A DNA stretch of 64,000 bases from Lysobacteraceae bacterium PS02340 (GCA_029959605.1 JASCOC010000005.1:124001-188000); one strand, 5' to 3'; positions 43,683 to 52,868 are shown, counted from the first letter of the stretch. Notes: generated by a model not told the origin, from the sequence alone. A program made the numbers and translations.

Positions 43683-44328
43683 ACGCCGCGCCGCCGCCCT
43701 CCTCGCGGCGTGCCTCCTCATGCCCGCGCTTGCACCCGCTGCCGAACCCGCCGCGCCCGTGGCCGCCGTGCGCGACCAGTGGGCACAGGCTGCGTACGTC
43801 ACACCGAAGGCCCAGCGCAGCGCTGCACTGGTGGCGCTCGCCGGCCGGTCCGAAGCGCTGGTCGCCGCGCGACCACGCGATCCCGATGCGCTGATCTGGG
43901 ACGGCATCGTGCGCTCCAGTCTCGCCGGCGAGCGTGGGGGACTCGGCGCACTGTCGCTGGTGAAACAGGCGAAACGCGACTTCGAGGCGGCGATCGCACT
44001 CGATGACACCGCACTCGGCGGTGCGGCGCACACCAGTCTCGGCGCGCTGTACTACCAGGTCCCGGGCTGGCCGGTCGGGTTCGGCGACGACGCCAAGGCG
44101 CGCGAGCATCTGCAGCGGGCGCTCGCGATCGATGCGACCGATATCGATGCCAACTATTTCTACGGCGATTTCCTGCGCGACCAGGGCGACTGGTCCGGTG
44201 CCGCAGCCGCGTTCGAGAAGGCCATCGCCGCGCCGGCGCGTGCCGGACGGGAGGTCGCCGACCGCGGGCGTCGCGCCGAGGCCACGCACAAGCTGGCCGA
44301 GGTGCGCCGGCACCTTGCCAGCCGCTGA
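43663..44328 (+). CDS. Secreted TPR-like repeat protein
   Basis: A 221-residue exported protein. Signal peptide residues 1-26 (ends APAAE). The mature part is built of TPR-like helix pairs: AKRDFEAAIALDD, AAHTSLGALYYQV, AREHLQRALAIDATD, ANYFYGDFLRDQGDW and AAAFEKAIAAP. This suggests a periplasmic protein-binding scaffold. It overlaps the SDR gene by 20 bp and precedes the response regulator by 22 bp, placing it inside the same transcript. It may be a sensor accessory or help a carrier; no enzymatic motif. Confidence 0.84.
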   Translation: MIRFRTERRAAALLAACLLMPALAPAAEPAAPVAAVRDQWAQAAYVTPKAQRSAALVALAGRSEALVAARPRDPDALIWDGIVRSSLAGERGGLGALSLVKQAKRDFEAAIALDDTALGGAAHTSLGALYYQVPGWPVGFGDDAKAREHLQRALAIDATDIDANYFYGDFLRDQGDWSGAAAAFEKAIAAPARAGREVADRGRRAEATHKLAEVRRHLASR

Positions 44329-44350
44329 CGCCCGCCACAGACTGCGGTCC

Positions 44351-45025
44351 ATGCGCATCCTGCTGGTCGAAGACGATCCATCGCTCGGTGAAGGGCTGCG
44401 CACCGCACTCCGGCGCGCAGCCTATGCGGTCGACTGGCTCAAGGACGGCAACAGTGCGCTCGCCGCTATCAAGACCGGCGGGATCGATCTGGTGGTGCTG
44501 GACCTGGGCCTGCCACGCAAGGACGGTCTCGACGTGATCCGCGACGCCCGCCGCGCCGGCGCGACGGTGCCGATTCTCGTGCTGAGCGCTCGCGAGCGCG
44601 CCGCGGAACGCATGCTCGGTCTCGACCTCGGTGCGGACGACTACGTCGGCAAGCCCTTCGACAACGGCGAACTGCTGGCGCGCGTGCGCGCGTTGCTCCG
44701 TCGCAGCAGCGGACAGGCCAGTCCCACCTTGACCTTCGCGGGCCTCGCACTCGACCCGGCTTCGCTGACGGTGACCTGGCAGGGCCGCGTCATCGACCTG
44801 CCGCGTCGCGAGGTCGCGCTCCTGCGGCTGCTGATGGAACACCCGGGCCGGATCGTATCGCGCGAGACCGCGCAGCAGCGTCTCTACGGTTGGGACGAAG
44901 ACGTCGCCAGCAACGCGGTCGACGTGCACGTGCACTACCTGCGCAAGCGTCTGCACCCGGGCCTGATCCGCACCGTCCGCGGCATCGGCTATGCCCTGGA
45001 CGATCCATCGGCGGATGCCGCATGA
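44351..45025 (+). CDS. OmpR-family response regulator
   Basis: A 224-residue response regulator: receiver domain (1-118) with acidic ED (8-9 region), phospho-acceptor Asp in VVLDLGLPRKDG, conserved Ser/Thr in VLSARE and Lys in VGKPFD; C-terminal winged helix (130-220) ending VHVHYLRKRL...IRTVRGIGYAL, typical of OmpR/PhoB and of the QseB/PmrA group. It follows the TPR gene after 22 bp and overlaps the kinase gene (ATGA). Likely controls this operon (inference). Confidence 0.95.
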   Translation: MRILLVEDDPSLGEGLRTALRRAAYAVDWLKDGNSALAAIKTGGIDLVVLDLGLPRKDGLDVIRDARRAGATVPILVLSARERAAERMLGLDLGADDYVGKPFDNGELLARVRALLRRSSGQASPTLTFAGLALDPASLTVTWQGRVIDLPRREVALLRLLMEHPGRIVSRETAQQRLYGWDEDVASNAVDVHVHYLRKRLHPGLIRTVRGIGYALDDPSADAA

Positions 45026-46428
45026 AGTCGATCCGCCGCCTGCTGCTGTTCGGCATCATCGGCGTGATGTCGATCGTCATGCTGGTCGCTGGTGCTTTCA
45101 GCTATCGCGCCGGCCTGCAGGAAGCGGGCGAGATGTTCGATGCCAAGCTCGCGCACTCGTCCCGCGTGCTGATGAGCCTGGTCGATGCGCCGCTCGGCGA
45201 TCTGGGCGAACACGGCGCTACCGGCGATCCGATGGTGATCGCGGTCTGGCAAGGCGCTGCGACCGGTGTCGGCGATGCGCTCGCGTTTCCCACCGGCCAT
45301 GCCTACGAAACCAAGCTCGCGTTCCAGGTGCGCGATGCGGGCGGGCATCTGCTGCTGCGTTCCGACAGCGGGCCGGATACGCAACTCGCGCCGCTGTCGC
45401 CGGGCTTTGCGGATGTGGTGATCGAAGGCGCGCACTGGCGCACGTTCACCCTGCGATCGCCGGGCGGATACTGGTACCAGTCGGGCGAGCTGGCGGACAT
45501 CCGCGCCGAGCTGGCCGAGGACATCGCCGAGGGCACGCTGCTACCGCTGCTCGTCGCGATCCCGCTGATGGCGCTGCTGGTGTGGGTGCTGGTCGGGTGG
45601 AGCCTGCGGGGCCTGCTGCGGGTCTCGGACGAGGTGGAAGCGCGCGCGGCCCACCATCTCGAGCCGCTCAAGCCGGGCAGCGTGCCGAGAGAAGTGCACG
45701 GACTGGTCGCGGCGATCAACCGGCTGCTCGCGCGCCTGGACGCGTCGTTCCAGCGCGAGCGCCGCTTCACGGCGGATGCGGCGCACGAGCTGCGCACGCC
45801 GATCGCGGCGCTCAAGGTGCACGCCGACAATCTCAGGTCGTCCACGGATGCGAACGAGCGCGCGTCCAGTGAGCAGCAACTCGACCTCGCCGTACTGCGT
45901 ATCGAACGCCTGGTCGAGCAACTGCTGCAGCTCAGCCGCGTCGAGCCGGACGCACGCGCGCAGGCCACCCAGCGCGTCGATCTGTACGCACTCGCGCAAA
46001 CGCATGTCGGAGAGCGCCGCACGCTCGATGCCGCACGCGCGCTCTCCATCCGTCTCGACGGCGAGTCCTGCGAGGTCGTCGGGGACGAAACGGCGCTGGA
46101 CGCACTGGTGGGCAATCTCATCGACAACGCCTGCCGCTACACGCCGGCGGGCGGCAGCGTGCATGTGCGCGTGTCCTGTCAGGCGGATCGAACCCGCCTG
46201 CTGGTCGAGGACAGTGGCCCCGGCATTCCGGCGCATGCGCGCGAGCGCGTCTTCGACCGCTTCCATCGTGAACTCGGCACCGGTGTGGTGGGCAGCGGAC
46301 TCGGACTTTCGATCGTGCGGCAGGTGCTCGACCAGCACGCCGGCAGCATCGTGCTCGACACCTCACCGACGCTCGGCGGTCTTCTGGTGAAGGTCGAGCT
46401 GCCGTCCGCGTCTTCCGGCGCCTTGTAA
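45022..46428 (+). CDS. Membrane sensor histidine kinase (QseC/PmrB-like)
   Basis: A 468-residue inner-membrane kinase: TM1 about 9-28, periplasmic sensor about 29-175, TM2 about 180-200, HAMP-like linker, H-box FTADAAHELRTP with the phospho-accepting His, N-box VGNLIDNACRYTP, G1 VEDSGPGIP and G2 GSGLGLSIV. All kinase boxes are intact, unlike the GAF protein at 4233. The periplasmic part has no recognised ligand-binding signature. ATGA overlap with the response regulator gene indicates translational coupling. Confidence 0.95.
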   Translation: MKSIRRLLLFGIIGVMSIVMLVAGAFSYRAGLQEAGEMFDAKLAHSSRVLMSLVDAPLGDLGEHGATGDPMVIAVWQGAATGVGDALAFPTGHAYETKLAFQVRDAGGHLLLRSDSGPDTQLAPLSPGFADVVIEGAHWRTFTLRSPGGYWYQSGELADIRAELAEDIAEGTLLPLLVAIPLMALLVWVLVGWSLRGLLRVSDEVEARAAHHLEPLKPGSVPREVHGLVAAINRLLARLDASFQRERRFTADAAHELRTPIAALKVHADNLRSSTDANERASSEQQLDLAVLRIERLVEQLLQLSRVEPDARAQATQRVDLYALAQTHVGERRTLDAARALSIRLDGESCEVVGDETALDALVGNLIDNACRYTPAGGSVHVRVSCQADRTRLLVEDSGPGIPAHARERVFDRFHRELGTGVVGSGLGLSIVRQVLDQHAGSIVLDTSPTLGGLLVKVELPSASSGAL

Positions 46429-46507
46429 CGGGTGCGACGCTTCCAAGCATGCAGGCGTGCGCATCGAGTTTCGACGTGTCGCGCCCATGTCCAGTCAGGA
46501 GACCGCG

Positions 46508-47197
46508 ATGCGTCATACGGAGCACCATCGCAACGAACGCTCCGGCTGGCTGCGCGCCGCTGTGCTGGGCGCCAATGACGGACTGATCTCGACGAGCGCA
46601 TTGATGATGGGCGTCGCTGCGGCAGGCGCGACCTCCCAGAATGTCCTGCTGGCCGGTTTCTCCGGATTGGCAGCTGGCGCCTTGTCGATGGCCGCTGGCG
46701 AGTATGTGTCGGTCAGTTCGCAAGCCGACATCATGCGCGCGGACACGGCCCGGGAGCGACAGGAGCTGCAGACGAAGCCGTCAGCCGAACTTGCAGAGCT
46801 GGCGGGCATCTACGAAGCCCGCGGCTTGCGTCGTGAACTGGCACTCGAAGTCGCCGCTGCCCTGACCGCCCACGATGCGCTTGAGGCACATCTGCGCGAC
46901 GAGCTGGGCATTGTCGAATCGACACGCGTACGGCCCGTACAGGCCGCGCTTTCCTCGGCAGCTTCGTTCTGCTTGGGCGCCTTCCCACCTCTGCTGATCG
47001 GCGGGCTCTGGCCCCGAGCGGCCTATCTGATTCCCGTTTCGACGCTCGCGCTACTCGCAGTTCTGGGTGGACTCGCAGCGGGCATCGGGGGCGCGCCACC
47101 CTGGCGGGGGGCTTTTCGAGTCACCGTTTGGGGTGCAATCGCGATGTTGGCGACCCACTGGCTGGGCCGTGCGTTCGACGCATCCGGGCTTGGTTGA
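46508..47197 (+). CDS. VIT1/CCC1 family metal transporter
   Basis: A 229-residue membrane protein of the VIT1/CCC1 family (Fe/Mn export or storage). The hallmark LGANDGLISTSALMMGVAAAG opens the first helix, followed by AGALSMAAGEYVSVSSQ with the conserved acidic residue, then a long helical, charged metal-binding segment (MRADTARERQELQTK) and three C-terminal helices. The family handles Fe2+ and Mn2+ in bacteria. Start ATG 46508 follows AGGAG by 6 bases; ATG 46487 is less likely. It lies 79 bp after the kinase gene on the same strand, possibly separately transcribed. Confidence 0.9.
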   Translation: MRHTEHHRNERSGWLRAAVLGANDGLISTSALMMGVAAAGATSQNVLLAGFSGLAAGALSMAAGEYVSVSSQADIMRADTARERQELQTKPSAELAELAGIYEARGLRRELALEVAAALTAHDALEAHLRDELGIVESTRVRPVQAALSSAASFCLGAFPPLLIGGLWPRAAYLIPVSTLALLAVLGGLAAGIGGAPPWRGAFRVTVWGAIAMLATHWLGRAFDASGLG

Positions 47198-47413
47198 AAT
47201 CCGCTTCCTGAAGTTCACGACGCACAGTCGCCTGCGGATGAAGGCCGCCGCACTTGCCGGGTGCATGACGCTTCGAATGCATCTTCGGCCGATGCAGTCA
47301 TGTGCTCTGACTGTTCCACGCAGAGCCACATGATCCGCATCACCGATGTTCGCGACTGACTGGAAGCAGGCGCACGCCCCAAGTTCATTGGATGCGAGCA
47401 GCCGCACTGCCCG

Positions 47414-48127
47414 CTAGCCGTTCGCGCCCGACGCCTCCGCCAGCCTTGCAGCCGTCAGGTCGCCTTTTCGCTCGCTGTATCGATCTGACAGATGCGGCTT
47501 TCGAGCGCGCACGAGCAGCGTGAATTTCACCAGCTCCTCCATGACGTCGACGACGCGGTCGTAGTACGCCGACGGCTTCATGCGCCCGGCCTCGTCGAAC
47601 TCCTGCCAGGCCTTGGGCACCGAGGACTGGTTGGGGATCGTCACCATGCGCATCCAGCGGCCGAGCAGGCGCAGCGCATTGACCACATTGAAGGACTGCG
47701 AGCCGCCGCAAACCTGCAGCACCGCCAGCGTGCGGCCCTGGGTGGGGCGCACGCCGGCACTTTCCAGCGGCAGCCAGTCGATCTGGTTCTTGAACACCGC
47801 GGTCGGTGCGCCGTGACGCTCCGGGCTCACCCAGACCTGGCCCTCGGACCACAGCGACAGTGCGCGCAACTCCTCCACCTTCGGATGGGTGGCCGGCACC
47901 GAATCGAGCATCGGCAGGTCGTGTGGATCGAACAGCCGGGTGTCGGCGCCGAACAGTTCGAGCAGGCGCTGGGCCTCCAGCGCCAGCTTCCGGCTGTAGG
48001 ACTCGGGGCGCAGCGAGCCGTAGAGGATCAGGATGCGCGGCGGATGGCCGCCGGCCGGCACGCCGAGTGCAGCCGGGTCGATGGGCTTGAACGCGTCGGT
48101 ATCGAGATTGGGCAGATCGGATGCCAT
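47414..48127 (-). CDS. arsH: ArsH, organoarsenical-resistance flavoprotein
   Basis: NADPH:FMN oxidoreductase of the ArsH family, which oxidises trivalent organoarsenicals and gives resistance to them. Flavodoxin-like fold: [19 protein letters not shown] (FMN phosphate loop), [33 protein letters not shown] split by loops, and [23 protein letters not shown]. The ATG at 48148 gives 7 extra residues, but a likely arsR -35 lies at 48136-48141, so ATG 48127 (MASDLPNL) is preferred, giving 237 residues. Divergent from arsR-arsC-acr3, the common ars layout. Confidence 0.93.
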   Translation of the reverse strand: MASDLPNLDTDAFKPIDPAALGVPAGGHPPRILILYGSLRPESYSRKLALEAQRLLELFGADTRLFDPHDLPMLDSVPATHPKVEELRALSLWSEGQVWVSPERHGAPTAVFKNQIDWLPLESAGVRPTQGRTLAVLQVCGGSQSFNVVNALRLLGRWMRMVTIPNQSSVPKAWQEFDEAGRMKPSAYYDRVVDVMEELVKFTLLVRARKPHLSDRYSERKGDLTAARLAEASGANG

Positions 48128-48135
48128 CGGGTGAC

Positions 48136-48165
48136 TTGTGATCGTCATAATTGTTCGACTATTCT
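48136..48165 (+). promoter_or_regulatory. Putative arsR promoter
   Basis: A TTGTGA -35 and TATTCT -10 with an 18-bp spacer. The -10 ends 6 bp before the arsR ATG, so a leaderless or near-leaderless arsR mRNA is predicted. The approximate repeat TGTTC...GAAACA over the -10 (about 48152-48172) is a candidate ArsR operator. Confidence 0.5.
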
Positions 48166-48171
48166 AGAAAC

Positions 48172-48495
48172 ATGGAACATAAAGCTGCAACCTCCGCACT
48201 CGCCGCCCTCGGCCAGGACACGCGCCTGTCGGTCTTCAGGCTGCTGGTGCGGGCCGGTCGCGCCGGCAAGCTGGCCGGCGACATCGCCGAAGCGCTGGCC
48301 CTGCCCGGCGCCACGCTGTCCTTCCATCTCAAGGCGCTGACCGCCGCCGGACTGGTGAGCGGCGCGCAGAGCGGCCGGACCATCCGCTACCGCGCCGATT
48401 TCGATGCGATGAACGCACTGGTCGGCTACCTCACCGAGAACTGCTGCGCCGACGACGCAGGCGACTGCGCGCCGTCCGCTGCCTGCGGGCCCTGA
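48172..48495 (+). CDS. arsR: ArsR-family arsenical repressor
   Basis: A 107-residue winged-helix repressor with the HTH ALALPGATLSFHLKALTAAG and the beta wing SGAQSGRTIRYRAD. It lacks the CxC metal-site motif in the recognition helix found in plasmid R773-type ArsR; instead Cys91, Cys92, Cys99 and Cys105 sit at the C-terminus, the arrangement known from Acidithiobacillus-type ArsR (three-thiol As(III) site). Derepression by arsenite controls the divergent arsH and the downstream arsC-acr3. Start ATG 48172; the TTG at 48151 is unlikely. Confidence 0.93.
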   Translation: MEHKAATSALAALGQDTRLSVFRLLVRAGRAGKLAGDIAEALALPGATLSFHLKALTAAGLVSGAQSGRTIRYRADFDAMNALVGYLTENCCADDAGDCAPSAACGP

Positions 48496-48531
48496 CCCAT
48501 TCCGTTACGCAATCCACCCGAGAGCCGACCC

Positions 48532-49023
48532 ATGACCCGACGCGTCCTGTTCCTGTGCACCGGCAACTCTGCCCGCAGCGTGCTGGCCGAAGCCACGCTT
48601 CGCGCCTGGGGCGTGGGCCGTTACGAGGCCTACAGCGCCGGCAGCCAGCCGGCCGGCCAGGTGAACCCGTTCGCGATCGCGCAGCTCGAGCGCGAGGGCT
48701 TTCCCACCGACAACCTGCGCAGCAAGTCCTGGGACGCGTTCTCGGCCGAGACCGCCGCGCCGATGGACCTGATCGTCACTGTCTGCGACAGCGCGGCCAA
48801 CGAGAGCTGCCCGATCGTCCATGGCGACTTCGTGCGCGTGCACTGGGGCCTGTTCGATCCCGCCGCGGTGACCGGCAGCGACGCCGACAAGCGCGCGGCA
48901 TTCGCGCAGGCGCACGCGATCATCCAGAAACGCATGCGCGCGTTTCTCGATATCCGCGATGACGTCTGGGCCGACAAGGCCGCGGTCAAGGTGCTGCTCA
49001 AACCGATCGCCGACGTCGGATGA
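48532..49023 (+). CDS. arsC: Arsenate reductase, low-molecular-weight phosphatase type
   Basis: A 163-residue arsenate reductase of the LMW-protein-tyrosine-phosphatase fold (thioredoxin/glutaredoxin-coupled family). The CX5R P-loop is CTGNSARS (Cys9 to Arg15), and further cysteines (VCDSA, ESCPI) serve in the redox relay. Converts arsenate to arsenite for export by Acr3 encoded next, with which it overlaps by 4 bp (ATGA). Start ATG 48532. Confidence 0.95.
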   Translation: MTRRVLFLCTGNSARSVLAEATLRAWGVGRYEAYSAGSQPAGQVNPFAIAQLEREGFPTDNLRSKSWDAFSAETAAPMDLIVTVCDSAANESCPIVHGDFVRVHWGLFDPAAVTGSDADKRAAFAQAHAIIQKRMRAFLDIRDDVWADKAAVKVLLKPIADVG

Positions 49024-50087
49024 GCACGCTCGCGCCTGCGCCCGGTCGCCTGTCGTTCCTCGATCGCTGGCTCACCCTGTGGATCTTCGCGGCGATGGCC
49101 CTGGGCATCGCGCTCGGCACGCTGTTCGACGGCCTGCCGGCCGCGCTCGATGCGCTCAGCTGGGGCAGCACCAACGTGCCCATCGCGATCGGCCTGATCC
49201 TGATGATGTATCCACCCTTGGCCAAGGTGCGCTACGCCGAGCTGCCCAACGTCTTCCGCGACAAGCGCGTGCTCGCGTTGTCGCTGGTGCAGAACTGGCT
49301 GATCGGGCCGTTCCTGATGTTCGGGCTGGCGGTGCTGTTCCTGCGCGACCACCCGGACTACATGACCGGCCTGATCCTGATCGGCCTGGCGCGTTGCATC
49401 GCGATGGTGCTGGTGTGGAACCAGCTGGCCCGCGGCGACAGCCAGTACGTCGCCGGGCTGGTCGCGTTCAATTCCGTGTTCCAGATCCTGTTCTTCAGTG
49501 TCTATGCCTGGTTCTTCCTCAGCTGGCTGCCGCCGGTGTTCGGGCTGGAAGGCAGCGTCGTCGACGTCAGCACCTGGACCATTGCGCAGGCGGTGCTGGT
49601 GTATCTGGGCATTCCGTTTCTTGCCGGCTACCTGACACGCCGCTGGCTGGTCCGGGCCAAGGGTGAGCGCTGGTACGAGACGCGCTTCCTGCCGAAGATC
49701 AGCCCGATCACGCTGGCCGCCCTGCTCTTCACCATCGTTGCGATGTTCAGCCTCAAGGGCGCCGACGTGGTGCGGATTCCGATGGACGTGGTGCGAATCG
49801 CGGTGCCGCTGACGCTCTACTTCCTGATCCAGTTCGGCATCAGTTTCTGGATGGGCAAGCTGATCGCCAAGGACTATCCACGCACGACGGCCATCGCGTT
49901 CACCGCCGCGGGCAACAACTTCGAGCTGGCGATCGCCGTTGCCATCGCCGCGTTCGGTCTGGCGTCACCGGTGGCGTTCGCAGCCGTGATCGGCCCCCTG
50001 GTGGAAGTGCCGGTGCTGATCCTGCTGGTGCACGTGGCGCTGCGCCTGCGGGCCCGATCGGCGGCGGCGGTTCCGCGCGAGGCCTGA
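49020..50087 (+). CDS. acr3: Acr3 arsenite efflux permease
   Basis: A 355-residue inner-membrane permease (about ten helices) of the Acr3 type, not ArsB. The functionally important Cys is in [17 protein letters not shown], and [15 protein letters not shown] forms the second characteristic segment. Exports arsenite driven by the proton motive force; no ArsA ATPase gene is present. Last gene of the arsR-arsC-acr3 run. Confidence 0.95.
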   Translation: MSTLAPAPGRLSFLDRWLTLWIFAAMALGIALGTLFDGLPAALDALSWGSTNVPIAIGLILMMYPPLAKVRYAELPNVFRDKRVLALSLVQNWLIGPFLMFGLAVLFLRDHPDYMTGLILIGLARCIAMVLVWNQLARGDSQYVAGLVAFNSVFQILFFSVYAWFFLSWLPPVFGLEGSVVDVSTWTIAQAVLVYLGIPFLAGYLTRRWLVRAKGERWYETRFLPKISPITLAALLFTIVAMFSLKGADVVRIPMDVVRIAVPLTLYFLIQFGISFWMGKLIAKDYPRTTAIAFTAAGNNFELAIAVAIAAFGLASPVAFAAVIGPLVEVPVLILLVHVALRLRARSAAAVPREA

Positions 50088-50095
50088 AGGCGCAC

Positions 50096-50272
50096 TCAGG
50101 GTGCGTCGGTCTCGCTCTGTTTCGCGTGCTGCGCCTTTTTCGCCTGCGCGTCCTTCTCGTCCTGCGCATCCTTCTTGGCTTGATCGTGATGCCATTTGAT
50201 GGCGAAGAACATGCCCACGCCGAGCACGACCACCTTGAACACGATGAACACTATCGGGAACCAATCGTACAT
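50096..50272 (-). CDS. Small single-TM protein MYDWFP, copy 1
   Basis: A 58-residue protein: MYDWFPIVFIVFKVVVLGVG starts one membrane helix that ends near FFAIKW, followed by a charged helical tail HHDQAKKDAQDEKDAQAKK that should project into the cytoplasm. Near-identical in the helix to the copy at 55202. ATG 50272 has GGAAG upstream at 8-base spacing. The region upstream contains an element identical to that of copy 2 (see 50378-50424), suggesting a shared regulator. Family unknown to me; convergent with acr3. Confidence 0.82.
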   Translation of the reverse strand: MYDWFPIVFIVFKVVVLGVGMFFAIKWHHDQAKKDAQDEKDAQAKKAQHAKQSETDAP

Positions 50273-50377
50273 TTCGATGTCTTCCGGGCCGGCACGCGAT
50301 ACCACCGATCGTGAGGCGCATGCTCGCCCTCACGACACCGCTTCAGCAGCATCCAGGTGTGCGTGCCGTCGAGTGGC

Positions 50378-50424
50378 ATCTTAGTCCTCTCACACGCCCC
50401 GCCCGCGCGACCGTTTGTCGCACC
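50378..50424 (-). promoter_or_regulatory. Conserved promoter module of MYDWFP copy 1
   Basis: On the minus strand: a 24-bp block GGTGCGACAAACGGTCGCGC plus GGGC (50401-50424), then 17 bp, then the -10-like TAAGAT (50378-50383). The block contains the inverted repeat GCGAC-AAACG-GTCGC. The same block, spacing and -10 precede copy 2, while the 17-bp spacer differs. Confidence 0.62.
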
Positions 50425-50621
50425 GCCCAGCCTCGGACCTGCCATCGCTACCCGCGCAATGACGACCGGGACCGCGTTGTCGCGCGTGGTCGCGATCGCG
50501 CAAGGTCCGCGGACCCTGCATCTCCGATCTCCGCACCTCTGGCGTTCGCAGATGCATCCGCGCTTCACGGCCCGCCCGTATCTCGCTGTCCAAGCCCGTG
50601 CTCACACATTGGAGAGTTGCG

Positions 50622-50882
50622 ATGGCGCGCCCCGACAACGCACTCGCTTTCACCGTCACCGCTCAGCCCCGCCGCACGATGCACATCGTCGTTGCCGAAC
50701 TGAAGGCGCACGTGCGACGGCAGAAAACGATGGGGCGGCGCGAGCTGGCATGGAGTGTCAACGTCGGCGGACTCGACGACGAGACGCTCGACGATGCCCT
50801 GGCCGCCATGGCGCGTGCCGGCTGCAATAGCGCGTGGGAGCGCGAGTGTGGCTTCGTCGCCCACTACACCCTGACCTGGTAA
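50622..50882 (+). CDS. Uncharacterised protein
   Basis: An 86-residue soluble protein: (M)ARPDNALAFTVTAQPRRTMHIVVAELKAHV, RELAWSVNVGGLDDETLDDALAAMARAG split by turns, and C-terminal ECGFVAHYTLTW. Mixed alpha/beta, Arg-rich. The ATG 50622 follows GGAGAG by 5 bases, a clear ribosome binding site; the ATG at 50598 does not have one. No domain recognised. Divergent from the MYDWFP copy 1 gene, so both may share the intervening regulatory region. Confidence 0.66.
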   Translation: MARPDNALAFTVTAQPRRTMHIVVAELKAHVRRQKTMGRRELAWSVNVGGLDDETLDDALAAMARAGCNSAWERECGFVAHYTLTW

Positions 50883-51335
50883 CGCCGAGCGGGCTGGACG
50901 TTCTGCGAGCGCGTGGCCCATCGGCACGCGCCGATGGCTGCGTTTCGACCGAAGCGCCCGGGTGGCCGTCGCGCCGAGACGGGCGATGTGCACCTGCTCA
51001 CACGCAGGCGGCCTTCCTGGAAGCGAGGCGCCACTCTCGTTCCGGTGCGCTCGACGATTTGCCGGCGAGCGCATGGCGATCAGAGGATCCGCTGCGCACA
51101 CAGCGACACATCAGTGCCGAACGCTGTGACAGCGTTCGCAGTTGATGACGCTGGTCGCATGTCACAGCCCAAAGATGAATGCGGAACCGGCATCATCCGG
51201 ACCAGATCGGCGCCGCCCCCGACGCCGCGTCGGATGCGCCAGAACGCCCCCCGTCGATCTTGCTCAGTCAGCTTTCTCACGGGAAGACGAACGGATGTAG
51301 CCACGTCGCGCCAGCGCTGAAAGAACGAGCAACAC
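50883..51335. other. 450-bp gap with one perfect palindrome
   Basis: No gene supported. At 51119-51137 a perfect inverted repeat GAACGCT-GTGAC-AGCGTTC (7-5-7) sits 199 bp upstream of the EAL gene; it could be an operator or a short transcript hairpin. The rest shows nothing recognised. Confidence 0.5.
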
Positions 51336-52676
51336 ATGATGGACACCAACGGGCGCGAGCAGCACGGAATGCTGAAATTCCAGACCACGGCGCGTCGCGA
51401 GAAGGTGGCTGCCATCCTGACGATGACCGGCCTGGCGTGCATCTCGCTCGGGCTGGCGTGGGCGCTTTGCTACTGGTATTTCGACCGCGCGGGACTCTCG
51501 GTGCTGTTCGTGGCCGTCATGGTCGTCGGCGTACTGGCCCTGGTCCGCAGCAAGCGAAGCGATGGCAGGTCAATCCTGTTCGTCGCCCACGGCATCCTGA
51601 TCGCGGTGTGCGCGATTGCATTGATCGATGCGCCCATCGAGTGGGTGCCGCGATCGGCGCACATGTTCCTGCTCCCGCTGGCGGCCGGGGCGGCTTTCAC
51701 GTTCGAAGCGCGCGAGCGCTACGGCTCCCTGGTCTTCCCGCTGATCTGCCTGGCAGCGTTTGCCGCGTTCGCAGCCGGCGCACTCGATCCACTGGCGCCA
51801 CAGATCTCGCCGCCAGTCGAAGTGCGGGAGTGGGGTGCACGGTCGAACATTCTCGTGGCCATCGCACTGCTCGCGGCCATCTTCAGAATCTACCGCGCGG
51901 ATGTCGGCAAGCGCCTGCAGCTCGAACGCGAACTGGGACGCGCCGTGCGCGACGGCGAGATCGAAGTGATGTACCAGCCGCAGGTGCGCGGCGACGGCGC
52001 GGTCACCGGCGTGGAAGCGCTGGCGCGCTGGCGGCACCCGTCGGGCACCCTGATGTCCCCGGATGTCTTCATCCCGGTGGCCGAAGAAAGCACGCTGATC
52101 AGCGACATCGGTCTGGAGGTCCTGCGCCAGGCCTGCGACAAGCTCAAGGCGTGGTCCGGCGCGGTGCACACCCGGCATCTCCGCATCGCGGTCAACGTCA
52201 GCCCGATGCAGCTGATGGACGAACACTTCACGCCGTCCCTCACTGCCGTCATCCGCCACGCCGGCATCGACCCGACCCTGCTGGAGCTGGAACTCACCGA
52301 GTCCGCGCTGTCCACCAACACCGCAGCCATCGTCGACAAGATGCGTGCGATCGAGGCGCTGGGCATCACCTGGGCGCTGGACGATTTCGGCACCGGCTAT
52401 TCGTCCCTGGCCACACTGCGCCAGCTGCCAGTACGCAAGCTCAAGATCGACCGCCAGTTCGTGCAGGAAGCCGCCGCCCAGGACAGCGCACAGCGGCTGC
52501 TGGGCAAGATCATCGAGATCTCCCAGGTGATGCACATGAGCGCATTGGCCGAAGGCGTCGAAACGGTCGCCCAGCGCGACCTGCTGATCGGGATGGGCTG
52601 CGACCATTTCCAGGGCTATCTGTTCGCGCGGCCCATGTCGGAGTCGATGTTGGACGAGTGGCTCGACGCGCACTGA
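51336..52676 (+). CDS. Membrane-anchored EAL c-di-GMP phosphodiesterase
   Basis: A 446-residue protein: N-terminal membrane region (about six helices, 20-190) and a cytoplasmic EAL domain (about 200-440). The EAL set is complete: GVEALARW, IAVNVSPMQL, ELELTESALS, WALDDFGTGYSSL, RKLKIDRQFV, ALAEGVET and FQGYLFARPM. No GGDEF, PAS or GAF domain. It should degrade c-di-GMP to pGpG, with the membrane segments as a possible sensor. The ATG at 51336 lies in MMDTN, preceded by GAACGAGCAACAC. A weak hairpin follows the stop. Confidence 0.93.
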   Translation: MMDTNGREQHGMLKFQTTARREKVAAILTMTGLACISLGLAWALCYWYFDRAGLSVLFVAVMVVGVLALVRSKRSDGRSILFVAHGILIAVCAIALIDAPIEWVPRSAHMFLLPLAAGAAFTFEARERYGSLVFPLICLAAFAAFAAGALDPLAPQISPPVEVREWGARSNILVAIALLAAIFRIYRADVGKRLQLERELGRAVRDGEIEVMYQPQVRGDGAVTGVEALARWRHPSGTLMSPDVFIPVAEESTLISDIGLEVLRQACDKLKAWSGAVHTRHLRIAVNVSPMQLMDEHFTPSLTAVIRHAGIDPTLLELELTESALSTNTAAIVDKMRAIEALGITWALDDFGTGYSSLATLRQLPVRKLKIDRQFVQEAAAQDSAQRLLGKIIEISQVMHMSALAEGVETVAQRDLLIGMGCDHFQGYLFARPMSESMLDEWLDAH

Positions 52677-52868
52677 TCAGCCGCGCGTCCAACGCGCGTG
52701 AGAAATAAACCTGACACGTTAATTCTCTGAGCGCGACGTTCAGCACGCGCGCCGGCACTTCACGACCGTGCGTGCCAGCCACGCCCATCGCCCTAGGGCA
52801 GCCCCCAATGCCGGCGCCACGCGCGTCGACCTAGCATGCGGTCTTCCTCCGATTCTCTCGGCCTGCCC

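Noticed and set aside
50251-50568. A 105-codon minus-strand frame covering the MYDWFP copy 1 promoter
   Set aside because: The corresponding region of copy 2 is not open in the same frame, so it is not a conserved protein; the conserved features are regulatory.
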